From Orychophragmus violaceus (lineage: Eukaryota; Streptophyta; Magnoliopsida; Brassicales; Brassicaceae), in contig CM058239.1 in the NCBI GenBank assembly GCA_030180135.1, positions 78,313,823 to 78,377,822 of the forward strand: a stretch of DNA of 64,000 nucleotides. Reading direction: 5' to 3'. The notes below the pieces were generated by a model, which did not search any database, had not been told where the DNA came from, and saw only the letters and a list, made by a program, of their open reading frames with translations. Positions 11,571-22,152 of the stretch are shown here, piece by piece. The number at the start of each line of letters is the position of its first letter. The stretch's first letter is position 1. Made by a program: the position numbers and the translations under genes.

Positions 11571-11871
11571 TGGGGGTGATTGGTAATGGCTTTAGAATCT
11601 CTCTAAAACCTAATTTCTCTCCAAATCACACAATTTAGTCCAATCATGCTTTGTAAATATTTTTCTGTCCAAAGTTCTTTATTATTTTTTATTTTTTGTT
11701 TTGGCTGTACAAAGCTAAATATGCAGAGCAAAAAATACTGAGCTGTAAAAAATAAAAATATTTTCACAGCTAAAAACCTACATCAATTAATTTAAAGTCA
11801 AAGTAAAAAAATCTACAGCATAATTTATACAGCAAAAAAATAAAAACCACAGCTCTTCCAATCAACCCCTA
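11571..11871. mobile_element. hAT-like MITE
   Basis: The ends are inverted: TGGGGGTGATTGG at 11571 and the complement of TAGGGGTTGATTGG at 11858-11871. The interior is about 300 bp with further inverted words (AGCTGTAAA... / ...CACAGCT) and no coding capacity. The GGGGTGATTGG terminus is typical of small hAT derivatives in Brassicaceae. Flanks CTTCTTTA (left) and TCTTCTTA (right, two bases out) may be a decayed 8-bp target duplication. Confidence 0.6.
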
Positions 11872-12232
11872 TATCTTCTTAACAATATATTCTAAAATAT
11901 ATTTGTTTGGTTGTTGGCAGGCTTATTGATGATTTATTGGTAAAGTTGATTCTCACAAAATAAATTATAGGAAGTAATTTTTCTTCTTTGTAAAATAGAA
12001 TATTAGAAGTATTTAAAACAAAAAAATTGTCGCTTGCTTTTCTTTTTTTCATAGATTACTATACTTGTAATGAATCAACAACAACAAAAAAAAATCAGTG
12101 ACATAATTTGTAATTAAATTGAAAACTAATGGCATTCTTTATAATGTATTTTGGTTTTAATAGTATAATAATAGATATACTACAATACATACATATATGA
12201 AAAACTGCATGTAATGTATAGATAATCTCCTT
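11872..12232. other. AT-rich spacer
   Basis: About 360 bases of A/T-rich sequence with no ORF, repeat or motif that I can support. It ends at the left target-site copy of the foldback element. Confidence 0.4.
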
Positions 12233-12320
12233 CCAGATTTTGCGAGACGAACTTTAAAACGCACCAAAAAAAGCATGAACAAAATTTGACTTTCTAAATT
12301 AAATACAAATGACGTTGGTA

Positions 12321-12375
12321 GGACTCGAACCTAAGATCCTTAACTTAAAATAAACCTTAACTCGCCACTGTGCCA
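12321..12375 (-). promoter_or_regulatory. tRNA-like pol III promoter (A and B boxes) in left arm
   Basis: On the minus strand, TGGCACAGTGG (12375-12365) fits the A box and GGTTCGAGTCC (12331-12321) is a textbook B box, with about 33 bases between them as in tRNA genes. Downstream CTACCAACGTC resembles the 3' side of a tRNA acceptor, but the acceptor and anticodon arms do not fold well, so this looks like a SINE head or tRNA relic and not a working tRNA gene. Confidence 0.55.
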
Positions 12376-13013
12376 CCAAGCTCTCTTCGGATATAAGTAA
12401 ATAATAATGTTATTTAACTTATACCGAGTGCGTTTTTAAATTAAAATGTTAATTGCAATTAATAATTTAAATAGTAATCATTATAATAATTAAGAAAATA
12501 CGATTTTAAAGATAACTTTGAAAAATAAAAGATTGTTTTATATAACTTTTTTTATTTGAAAGATACTTATAAATAAATTTTAAATAACTTTTCTTTGATT
12601 TATATAACTTTTTTTATTTGAAGGATACTTATATAATTTATTTGGCTAATATATGATTTGATTTTGTTTAATGTTTATTATAAGTATCGTATTTATAGGT
12701 ATAATTTATAATTTATAAGCATCCTTCAAATAAAAAAAAAGTTATAAGTATCCTTCAAATAAAAAAAAAAGTTATAAGTATCCTTCAAATAAAAAAAACT
12801 TATATAAAAAAGTTATTTATAAGTATCCTTCAAATAAAAAAAGTTATATAAAATAACCTTTTCTTTTTTAAAGTTATTTTTAAAATCGTATTTTCTTAAT
12901 TATTATAATGATTACCATTTAAATTATTAATTGTAATTAGCATTTTAATTTAAAAACGCACTCGGTATAAGTTAAATAACATTATTATTTACTTATATCC
13001 GAAGAGAGCTTGG

Positions 13014-13068
13014 TGGCACAGTGGCGAGTTAAGGTTTATTTTAAGCTAAGGATCTTAGGTTCGAGTTC
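13014..13068 (+). promoter_or_regulatory. tRNA-like pol III promoter (A and B boxes) in right arm
   Basis: TGGCACAGTGG (13014-13024) and GGTTCGAGTTC (13058-13068) are the mirror copy of the left-arm module; the B box differs by one base from consensus. Four of five T-stem pairs can form. Because the arms are inverted, the two promoters fire outwards from the palindrome centre. Confidence 0.5.
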
Positions 13069-13264
13069 TACCAACGTCATTTTTTTCTTTTTTTAACCTT
13101 GCACCAAAATGACGTATTTAACACGGTCAGTCAACAATAAGTTTGTATTTAATTTAGAAAGTCAAATTTTGTTCATGCTTTTTTGGTGCGTTTTAAAGTT
13201 CGTATATATTTTGGCTTTGACCGAAAAGTTCGTGATTTGAATGACCATTTTCTCCAGATTTTGC

Positions 13265-13571
13265 TAATAAATGCGACGTCTCACACATATCATTTGTGGT
13301 TGTGATTAAGTTAATTTATTTTGTATCATTACATACAAAATATAACTATATTTTGCAAAATTCAAATTTGGTGTCAAATTCCGTAGTCTACAATTTTCTT
13401 AGCCGAAGGCATTTTCATCTCAATTCTACCAAAAATGATAAAGTAACCAAAATAAGAATCTTAAATAGCTAGTTTAAAAAAAAAAATTGCATTTTAATGT
13501 ATTATGGAAATCTAAATCATTTTTTGGTAAAATCTGAATCATAACTAAGATAGATAATTTTTTTTTGAAAT
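13265..13571. other. AT-rich spacer
   Basis: Non-coding, AT-rich. It contains only short A/T runs and no supported feature before the LINE remnant. Confidence 0.4.
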
Positions 13572-14393
13572 GTGTATGGCATCAACAATCCAAGTAAGCA
13601 TCGTCTTCTTATATCTTGGGTAAATTCGCGGAAAATCAGTGTCGGTGTCCTTTTAAGAACGCACGTTAGGGAGGTAAATAAGTTAAGTATTATGGCGGCT
13701 TTAGGTGCGGAATGGACCGCGATTTCAAATTATCAATTTTCAGACCTCGGCAAAATCTGAATCATAAATAAGAATTCAACATAGGTCTCTCTTCATTATG
13801 CAGATGCTCAATCAATAAGAACCCAAGTTCAGCATGAAGATGGTACTTCCTCTTTCCTTACGGGGGTATATGCCTCAAATGACTTGGCTGAGAGTAGGCT
13901 GTTATGGGAATCATTAAGAGACACAATGATATCTTTTTCTATGGACTCTAAGCCGTGGATTGTCTGTGGGGACTTTAACGAGATTGTCTATCCTACTGAA
14001 TCTTCCAGAGCTGACATGTTCTCTTCTACGTCTTCCATGCGTGAGTTTGGTGGTCTTATTGCTGATATAGGCTTGAGGGATATGGCTTCTCAAGATCCCC
14101 GTTTTACTTGGTCAAATTATAGACCATCGGATCCCCTGGCAAAAAGGTTAGATAGATGCCTAATCAATGACAGTTGGATCCTTATGTTCCCGTCTTCTCA
14201 TTGCACTTTCGAGCCTCCAGAGTTCTCGGATCACACGCCATGCCACATCAAACTCTCCACTCCTCCATCCTTTGGTACTCGGCCCTTTAAGTTTTACAGC
14301 TTCGTAAGTAGCTTGGCCTCTTTTATTACAGCAATCACAAATGTCTGGGAGGATCTCAGACAAAAAGCTTTTCTCTTACTTCCTTTTGTGTGA
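13572..14393 (+). pseudogene. LINE endonuclease (EEP) domain
   Basis: 13572-13757 carries the N-terminal strand region (NNPSKHRLLISWV, LLRTHVREVN, AALGAEWTAISNYQF). After a frameshift, 13785-14393 continues with LTGVYASNDLAESR, the catalytic WIVCGDFNEIVYP (GDFN), RFTWSNYRP, RLDRCLIND and the final catalytic SDHTP. These are the hallmarks of the apurinic-type endonuclease that nicks target DNA for target-primed reverse transcription. The first catalytic Asn/Glu strand is not clearly preserved and the frame breaks at about 13760 and 14393, so it is inactive. Confidence 0.75.
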
Positions 14394-15761
14394 AGCTAAA
14401 GCAACTAAAGAGGCCGATCAAAACTTTGTGTAAGGAATCTTTCAGTGATATCGAACAAAGGGTGAGAGAAACTCATGAAGAACTGAAAGTTTATCAATCC
14501 CAGCTCCTGGAAAACCCTTCTCCCACCAGCACAGAACTTGAATCAAATCTCCGTGGTAAATGGTTCTTCTTAAGGCTTGCTGAGGAATGTTTTTCCCGGC
14601 ATCACTCCTGTATAAGATTGCTAGAGCTGGGTGATCTTAATACACGGTTTCTCACATAATCAGTATGGCCATAAATGCGTATAATGCAATAAAATATCTT
14701 CTCCGGCCTGACGGTTCTTACTCTACTTCCATTGAAGAAACTCATCAGCTCGCAATTGACCACTTCACTGGGATGTACGGTACAATTATAGGTCAGTTCT
14801 GTGCTGCTTTGGGTCCATACCTGAACCGGATAATTGTCCTTAAGTGTACAATGGCATAGTGTGCTTACTTGAACATGTCGGTTACCTCTGAAACGATCAA
14901 ACCTCTCTTTGCTCTTCCGTTGAAAAAACGCTGGGGCCGGATGGGTTTTCTGCGGAGTTCTTTAGATCCACCTGGTGCATTATCGGATATGAAACAATTG
15001 ATGTGGTAAAGGACTTCTTCATGAACCCATTTATGCCTTCTGCCCTCAATGCAACAAGTCTGGTTCTTATCGCAAAGCGCCCAGGTGCGGAAGACATAAA
15101 GGATTTCAGACCTATCTCTTGTCTGAATACGCTTCATAAGGTTATAACAAGGGTCATAGCTGACATGTTAAATTCAATCCTCCCACATATCATTCTGTCC
15201 AATCAATCTGCCTTTGTCAAGGAGAGGTTGCTGTTGGAACATGTTCTTATGGTTACAGAAGTTATCAAAGGTTATCATAATGCTGAGATGTCTCCTAGAT
15301 TCACTTTGAAAGTGGATATATCGAAGGCATTCAACTCGGTTAGATGGGATTTTATATTCGCCACACTTAAAGCTTCATCATTCCCGGACCACTTCATCTC
15401 CTGGATCCGAGCTTGCATCTGTTCCCCGAGATTTTCTCTTAGTATCAATGGGGTAACCTCGGGATATTTTAAAGGTAAAACGGGCCTCCGCCAGGGTGAT
15501 CCGCTATCACCACCTCTCTTTGTCATTGTGTTGAATGTTCTGTCCCAAATGCTGAACCACGCGGCAAGAGATGGTATTTTCCAATTTCACCCGGGCTGTG
15601 AAAACCAGTTTCTAACTCACCTCGCCTTTGCCGATGACCTCCTCATTTTTCTTGATGGCAGAGAGCAGTCACTTGCAGGGGTTTCCTCGGTCCTATCTCA
15701 GTTTGAAAAGCTTTCGGGATTAGCGGTTAACATCTCAAAAACACAGCTTTTTTATTCCTGA
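14390..15761 (+). pseudogene. LINE reverse transcriptase domain
   Basis: 14390-14659 gives the linker helix region (KESFSDIEQRVRETHEELK, LEEGD-like LELGDLNTRFL), then a stop and frameshift. From about 14930 the RT begins with a GPDGFSAEFF-type motif. The long frame 15003-15761 contains LVLIAKRPGAEDIKDFRPIS, SNQSAFVKERLLLEH, motif A LKVDISKAFNSV (catalytic Asp kept), motif B GLRQGDPLSPPLF and motif C LAFADDLLIF (both Asp kept). It ends with SGLAVNISKTQ and a stop. The RT core is notably well kept although flanking frames are broken, so the copy is not among the oldest here. Confidence 0.8.
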
Positions 15762-17161
15762 GTTCAGCAGGACACTCTTGACCATATCTGGTCGAAGTTA
15801 CTTCTACCAGTAGCGTCTCTTCCCATTCGTTATCTGGGATTACCGTTGTGCTCGAGGAAACTACGTCTTACAGACTTGGACCCCTTGATAGCTCAGATAA
15901 GGAGAAAACTTAATGGGTGGATGAAAAACACTTAAGTCTGGCGGGCATACTGAGATTTGTCAGCTCAATCATCCAGCATCATTGGAATTTGGGCATCAGC
16001 CTTCTTCATCCCGAAAAAGGTTCTGAAACTTATCACTTCCCTTATTTCTTCCTTCCTCTGGCATGGCTGTCTTGACAATCCTGCAGGTGCTAAAGTGGCT
16101 TGGAAATATCTATGTTATCCTAAGAATGAGGCAGGATTGGGTTTGCGTTCTTATGACTCTTGGAACCTGGTTTTTGGACTTAAATTGATATGGATCCTAT
16201 TCTTCTGAGTTGGCTCTCTCTGGGTTTCGTGGATAAGAAACAAGTACCTGTCAAAAAGATATTTCTGGTCCTTAAACAAAGCAAACTACTCTCTCTTCTC
16301 GTGGATGTTCCAGAGACTTTTAAAACTAAGACTGGTGGCGTTAAAGTTCCTGCGCATCAAAGTGGGAAAAGGAGAAGAAACCTTCTTCTGGTATGACCCA
16401 TTGACTTCACTCATGCCTCTTATTGACTACATTGGTCCTCAAGGTCCGATGGAAATAGGAATGCGATCAACTCTCTCGTTAGTGACAGTATCCTAGGAGG
16501 TAACTGGCATCTTCCAAATGCTAGAACCGACCCTCAACTGATTATGCTCTCAACTATTGCGGGCGTTACGTTATCTGATTCAGCATACTCTGTAACTTGG
16601 GAAATAAATGGTGTTACAAGCCCAAGATTCATTGCGAAATCAATTTGGGAGGCAACAAGGCTTACTAAACCAAAGGTACATTGTTCTTCCCTAATCTGGA
16701 ACAAGGTTTCAATCCTGAAATATGCTACAACGTCCTGGATTTTTTTGCTGAATCGTAACGCAACTCTGAACAGTATGATATCATGGGGTTTGGACGTTGA
16801 AATTGTCTGTCTTCTATGTGGTGATTGGCCTGAAAACACAGATCATCTATTTTTCACTTGTTCTTTCTCCGCCTCTGTTTGGTATCGTGCTGCTCGTCTT
16901 CTGTTTGCAAGAACGATACCTCTAGACTAGGACGCTCTTTTACACTAGTTGCCATCGGCAACACCTAATAGAGTTCTAAATCTTGCTCTAACTCAGCTCC
17001 GGCAAGCTTTAATATATGAGCTATGGAAGGAAAGGAACTCGCGTTTTCATTCGGGATTATCGCACTCTCCATCTACAGTCTTTCATAAAGTGGCTAGAGC
17101 TGTGAAGAACAAGTCTTTAGCTCTCAAAAAACTGGCTCAAAATTTGCGACAGTCTACCTAG
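15762..17161 (+). pseudogene. LINE ORF2 C-terminal region with zf-RVT
   Basis: Several frames in order encode the typical tail. 15780-15960 resembles the PVRYLGLPL-type segment (LPIRYLGLPLCSRKLR). 15957-16208 has a LISSLISSFLWHG...GAKVAWKYLCYPK..GLGLRS run. 16544-16930 is the zinc-binding RT tail (WEATRLTKPKV, NSMISWGLDVEIVCLLCG..PENTDHLFFTC). 16949-17161 is a basic end (LIYELWKERNSRFH). Multiple frameshifts and stops (16209, 16929) show decay. No RNase H domain follows. Confidence 0.75.
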
Positions 17162-17299
17162 GATTTGGGCCAATGATTAGCTAGCTTCTTTTCCTCTGTT
17201 CTAACTATTTGTTATGTCTCTTGTTTATGTTGGAGATTTCTTCTCCCTCTTTCTCTTAAATTTATGTCATCTTTCTAATAGCTTATAAAACTTTTATTT

Positions 17300-17960
17300 T
17301 CCTCCCTTAAATATGAATGCCTTTTAAAAAACAAAAGTATTATTAAGCTAACTAACTCTTTTTTTTAATAATCCTTGGATGACAAAAATATTTGATATTG
17401 ATTTTAAATAGCTGATTAGATTTTTTGTTTTTTTTTAATTTTTGATCCAAACACACTTGATACATTATCATTAAACAAACCAAATGATTGAAATTTGAAA
17501 GTTCTACTCCCTTCAACATGGACATGCACAGTAATAATGAATAAATAAATCAAATTTTCGACACAGAACTCTTTACTTTCTTCCATTTCTCCCCATACAT
17601 AAAAATTAACAATTAGACCCCCCCCGTATTCCGTTATAATCTTTTTTTTTTGCAATTGAAGGAATATATGATATGCAAAAGCATCAAGACCTGTTACACA
17701 TAGAACATAAGGGTGGAAATTCACATCCCATAGGCTATAAAGGCTAAGACGATGGTTAGTCCTATAAGTAGTCAAAAAATGAGAGAATTAGGACACCATA
17801 ACTCAAGGAAAAGAAGCTAGTTTCTCATTTTCAAAAAGAGAATTGAGCCAACGGGGATGACTACGGGCCACGTACGATTATAGGAACCCGTTTCTAATCA
17901 CATTGTTAGCTATGATAAAGGAGATTCTGTTAGCGTTTCTGTCTTCAATCAAGATTCTCC
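17300..17960. other. Spacer between two LINE remnants
   Basis: AT-rich with poly(T) and poly(C) runs (17425, 17625, 17643). A 119-codon minus-strand ORF (17775-17416) has no recognisable domain and is low-complexity at its end. 17800-17960 may be the 3' UTR of the minus-strand LINE. No gene supported. Confidence 0.4.
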
Positions 17961-17963
17961 AGT

Positions 17964-19340
17964 TTACCATCCTAGACAAAAATTGGTTAGTTCTGCAGCG
18001 TAGAAAGAGAAGTTAGGCCAAGCTTTAGGCCTCAATACTGCACCGAACAAGTCTGGAGCTTCAGACGCAAATATAACCTTGTACTTAGTGTACGAGAGCA
18101 TCACCTCGATAGCCCATACAATACCTTTCAGCTTTGCATCCGAGAGGCTAGGAATATCAAGGAAGGCTCTCCGGCTGTGAAGAAGAGTTTGACCATCGGG
18201 CGTACGTAGAACCCAAGAAAAACCCGCGACCTTTGAATGTTTACACCATGCTACTGTAATATTACATTTAAGCCAACCAGGATGAAGACGATTCCAAGGA
18301 GAAACCGAACCTGAAATGTTGTTGTTGGGACTGGTTGAGGAGTGATCAACAATGGTTTGGGCGTGAAACCATAGTTCCGAGTCTTCGGCTGATTTTTGCG
18401 CTAAAAGATCAGGTAAGGCAAGGGATCCTTCAAAGAAGAACTTGTTTCTGTTTTTCCAGAGAAGCCATAAAGTCCATGGGAAGGAACGCCTGATCTTGCT
18501 CGGTATCGCATGGTCAGACGACTTCGTAAGGAGGTGGTGGACGTTGACATAGACTGATTCCGAGTGGAAGCCGTCAATCAGAGCTGGGAAGGAGGAAAGG
18601 GCCCATGTTTGTCTGGCAATAGGGCAGGAGAACAAGACATGATTGGCGGATTCACCTTCGAAACCACAAATTTGGCAGCGAGCATCGACGTTCATTCCTC
18701 TTGCATTTATATTTTGTGCAACCGGCAGTGCGTCACTCAGAATACGCCAGATGAATGACTGTATCTTTGGTTCAGTCGGTAAAGCCATACTCTTTCTTTG
18801 ATAGAATTTAGAGAAGGCTGAGCAGAGGCTTCACAAAACGTGTCTGAGCTGTTCAAATGGGTGGCAAGCCAATATCTCGATTTGACAGAAAAATCGCTGC
18901 TTCGATTGTGTTTCCATGACCATAAATCTTCTTTACTAATCACCGGTTCTAAAAGACTGATTTCTGCACATCATCCGGCCAGAACAGGTAGCATAGCAAA
19001 TCAAAGTCCCAGGTATGAGTATTTGGGTCGATAAGATCACTGAACTTAACGTTAATATCGATCGGATTGAATTTAATGACAGGGGATCGCAACCCATTAT
19101 CATTGATCCATTGGTCAGACCAGACTTTAATAGAACGACCGTTACCAATCACCTTGATGATGCCCTTCTCGAGAAGCTCTCGCCCAAAGAGAATACTGCG
19201 CCAGCCAAAAGAAGGCCGAGATCCGAGAGAAGGAGATAAAAATCAGAGTCGGGATAGTATCTACTCCTTATTACCTTCGCGAATAGAGAGTCTGGATCTT
19301 GTAAGAGTTTCCACGCTTGCTTGGCGAGGAGAGACTGATT
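17964..19340 (-). pseudogene. LINE ORF2 C-terminal part: zf-RVT and RNase H-like domain
   Basis: Reading the minus strand: 19340-19150 starts with AFNQSLLAKQAWKLLQDPDS and VIRSRYYPDSDF, the usual RT-to-tail linker. 19152-18940 continues in another frame (SIKVWSDQWINDN). 18943-18737 has WSWKHNRSSDFSVKSRYW. 18788-17964 is one long frame of 274 codons with the zf-RVT zinc motif (CQICGFEGESANHVLFSCP), LWLLWKNRNKFFFEG, and an RNase H-like domain opening at LKCNITVAWCKHSKVAGFSW. The first RNase H Asp is replaced (normally N.D). The 5' end stops at 19340 exactly where Tat integrase sequence begins, as expected of a 5'-truncated LINE inserted into, or recombined with, a Tat element. Confidence 0.8.
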
Positions 19341-19520
19341 GAATGCTTCGCAAAGTCTATGAAAATACCAAAGAATGGAGAGCAGACAAACTCGGCGCAA
19401 AATGAGAGGGACCCTACAAGATAACAAAGGTCGTCAAACCCGGCGTCTACGAGCTCGAATAAATGAAGGGCAAAGCTTTGCCGCGTTCATGGAATTCATC
19501 AAGTCTAAAGGAGTACTTCT
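19341..19520 (+). pseudogene. C-terminal end of Tat-type integrase
   Basis: About 60 codons match the integrase end at 32780-32961: LRKVYENTKEWRADKLGAK, GPYKITKVVKPGVYELE, MKGKALPRSWNS and LKEYF. Two in-frame stops interrupt it (after GAK and after ELE). It is the 5' limit of a truncated Tat copy that ends with the LTR at 21665-22152. Confidence 0.8.
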
Positions 19521-21664
19521 AGGTGGCTGTTTAATCTCGGCTTAAAGCGCCAAAAAAAACATGCTATGTATGAAGTATGAGTGACTTGATTCTTCTTCGG
19601 AAGATACGTAGGCAGCCTTCATCGGCACAGTCACAAACTTAATAATTTTTTTTATTTTTTAGCCTATGCCGAGATAAGAATACCTCCAGCCGAGTCAACA
19701 CTATTCTTCGCCGAGTTAGTTTTCTCCACCATATTCCTTTTTAACTTATGCCGAGTTGTTATTCCTTTTTAAATTATACCGAGTTGACTATTCTCGTTAA
19801 CTTATGCCGAATTATATTTCTTTTTAAACTCACTATTACCATTTTTAACTTATGCCGAGTTAAAACCACTTGCCTTAGACAACCTAACACAAAAGCCGAG
19901 CTCCTTAGTTCGCAAAGTCAAGCAATACACGCTTTGACTGTAAGCCGAGTACCCAATAAGACTCGCATTATCAGCATCGTGCTCCCTGGACAGGAATGCG
20001 GTCTTCCTTGCACGCGAGATGCATATCGCGGTGAGGAAAAGCCGAGATTCGTCTCGCACTAAAACCCTAAAATGTGATATATTTATCTTTTACTTTTTTT
20101 GTCAACTCAGACATTAGGTCATTAGGTCAAAAGGTTAAGTATTATATTATATCACCATCTACGTGGATAGTTTATCAATAACCATGTGCAAAATCATAAG
20201 GTATTATATATACACCAGATTTAACAAGCGCTAATGAAGTTCAAGTTTATGTTTTTTTTTAAATATTTATTTTGTCAAAAAATTATATTTTATATATTAA
20301 TTTTGTTAACTATTCAATCTAATCTATTAAATGAATAATCTTCAAAGACGATTTATTTATCTTAATTTTAATTATCTTCAAAAAAAAAAAAAATCATAAT
20401 CTAATCTTTAACTATTACAAAATTATAATCTATTATATATTAATCTTCGTTTTATTTATCTTCAAAAAATGTTATTATAATTCGAGCTACAAAAAAGAAG
20501 AAGAGCTATACTACTTTTTTGAAAGACGATTTCCGTCTGAGAATCGGTCTCTCCCACAAGAAACTGAACCACATTCTCGACGAGGACAATTGCGTCGTTC
20601 TCTTACTAAGGCCACCGATGAAAAAGAAACTGTTATGAAATCAACACCGGCACCAGTGTTCTCGTGAAGATAAAGGATCCCAGAGGAACCGATCTCAAAA
20701 CAGTCATCTCTCCGCCGAGGACTTTCCTTGAAAGACGATTTCGTCGTCTGTCGTTCGCTAGGCTCGTCCCTGATAGTTAGCTGCACAGATGGGAACCGCG
20801 ATGAAGTTTGAGGCAGGACGGCGGATGTTCATGGAGTAAACATGAACCCTGAAGCGCCAACCTAACCGTTCCAAAAAGTTCCCACCTCGCCGCTGTCCGA
20901 GCTCTGCAGACGGATTCCCAAAGAAACAATCCGTCCAAATATTCCAGGACGGGTTTGCTCCAATGTACAGTCAGTTGCTCTGCGAAAACAAGAAGTTTAA
21001 AATGCCGGGTTACAAATATCTAAGGAAAAGAAGAGAAAAGAACCTTGCGCGGTAGACAAATGATCCTAGAAGGAGCATACCAGAGCGCATTCCTGAGATC
21101 AACGACGCATCAGATCGATCCAAGTGAAGGACCTGAGCGCCGCCCTTAAGTTTGGAAGGGCGACAAATGGAGGTAACCATCGGTATAAATCCAAAAACCG
21201 ACAAACAACCCTTTATCAAAATTGCATAAGCTCATTAATGAGCTCGACCGAATGAAGTTCGGGAGGACGGCATAGACTCGAACATCGGAGAAACAAAAAA
21301 GGAATCGAAAGAACATCAGAAGCTGAGAAGAAGAAGGAAGTGGAGATGATGAAAGATGATGAAAGATGAAGGCAGAAAGGGCTGTATTTATAGCATAGGA
21401 AGCAACTGTTACTGAAGCGACGCGACGGTTACCATGCAACGCGGAATTAAGGCGACACGACATTCCAAATACGCGGCATGCATTCATTGGCGGAAGAAGA
21501 GGTGCATTGAATAACTTTGAGGCATGCGAAGATTTTCGGTCAAAACAAATTAATAAGGGAAACATGGCGAAGAGAGGATAAGCCGACCTAGCTACTGGGT
21601 CAAACCGTTATTAAATTCGCCGACCTAAGCTCCACTCAGTACGACGAACTGGGGGGGGGCTTAC
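19521..21664 (+). other. 3' non-coding and antisense-gene region of truncated Tat element, with an AT-rich insertion
   Basis: 19570-19640 repeats the sequence found after integrase at 33000-33070 (GAGTGACTTGATTCTTC... TACGTAGGCAGCCTT). 19670-20060 contains degenerate GCCGAGTTA / TTATGCCGAGTT units, the counterpart of the tandem block at 33160-33490, including the GGTCTTCCTTGC..GAGGTGCATATCG segment. 20070-20490 is an AT-rich insert (see the inverted repeat at 20236). 20500-21560 is G+C-richer with overlapping minus-strand ORFs (20786-20511, 21565-21146). From its position it should derive from the antisense gene and its leader, but I see no clear domain. A CTGGGGGGGGGCTTA polypurine tract lies at 21648-21663, just before the LTR. 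Confidence 0.55.
20236..20345 (+). repeat. Left copy of a ~110-bp inverted repeat
   Basis: TTTATGTTTTTTTTTAAATATTTATTTTGTC and the following AT-rich bases recur inverted at 24455-24560, with short indels only. This copy sits inside the truncated Tat element; the other is about 4.2 kb away in AT-rich DNA. They may be two copies of one MITE or the ends of a larger element. Confidence 0.5.
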
Positions 21665-22152
21665 TATTGGAGGTAGGTTTAGCACCCCTTTTAGGCCCAT
21701 CCTAATAGCTGAATGGCCCATCGAAGATCCAACCCAAGCGAGTTGATGTCGAACCAGTACGAAGGAGCGCGACGTCGATCAAGCAGCTCGGTGATGACAT
21801 CTCGGCCGACCTATATCACGAAAATAAATATGTTAAATTACATATTTATAAAAAGGAAACATAATCTAAGGTTGTTTGGATTTTGTAAATAATATCATAG
21901 AGAATCGAGGAAAAACCTTAGATCCTCTGCTATAAATATTTTTCCCTTGCGTGGGAAAAGATTAAGTTGAAATATTGATACTTTGTACCATAAACCCTAG
22001 AGCTAGCGACTTGATCGATTTTGACTCTATCTCGAATACATACTAGATTTTTCGGTCTATCTTTGTTATTGCCTTTCAATCCTTTAATCTTTATTATCCA
22101 AGTCCCTTATTTTTATGATCAGTTTATTGAATTGATCTTTGTGGAATCAACA
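21665..22152 (+). repeat. 3' LTR of truncated Tat-type element
   Basis: It starts TATTGGAGGTAGGTTTAGCA (expected TGTTGG; the second base has mutated) directly after a polypurine tract and ends GATCTTTGTGGAATCAACA. The terminal 100 bases align with those of the LTR at 7259-7629. A TATAAATA-like box is present near 21942, in the place expected for an LTR promoter. The partner 5' LTR has been lost with the 5' half of the element. Confidence 0.75.

Larger units (their letters stand above)
12244..13253. mobile_element. Foldback / MULE-like element with ~475-bp inverted arms
   Basis: The left arm (12249-about 12720) is the inverse complement of the right arm (about 12725-13201). Examples are GAACTTTAAAACGCACC at 12249 against GGTGCGTTTTAAAGTTC at 13186-13202, and CTCGGTATAAGTTAAATAAC at 12961 against its complement near 12410. 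The centre consists of direct and inverted copies of a TAAGTATCCTTCAAATAAA unit. Direct copies of CCAGATTTTGC lie at 12233-12243 and 13254-13264, fitting a MULE target duplication (9-11 bp), and the termini read GAGA...TCTC. The right end has about 50 bp more than the left (GAGAAAATGGTCATTC when read inwards), suggesting a deletion in the left terminus. No transposase is encoded. Transcribed through, it would form a hairpin of roughly 1 kb. Confidence 0.75.
13572..17290 (+). mobile_element. 5'-truncated L1-type LINE, ORF2 remnant
   Basis: The endonuclease, reverse transcriptase and zinc-binding tail follow each other in the normal ORF2 order on the plus strand, but in several frames. ORF1 is missing upstream. 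The last coding block ends at 17161. The 3' UTR runs through a T/C-rich stretch to an A-rich end near 17290-17340, with no long poly(A). A second LINE tail follows in the opposite orientation (17964-19340). Confidence 0.8.

Noticed and set aside
12310..13080. Functional tRNA genes in the foldback arms
   Set aside because: A and B boxes fit, but the acceptor stem does not pair and no anticodon arm can be drawn, so only a tRNA-like promoter is claimed.
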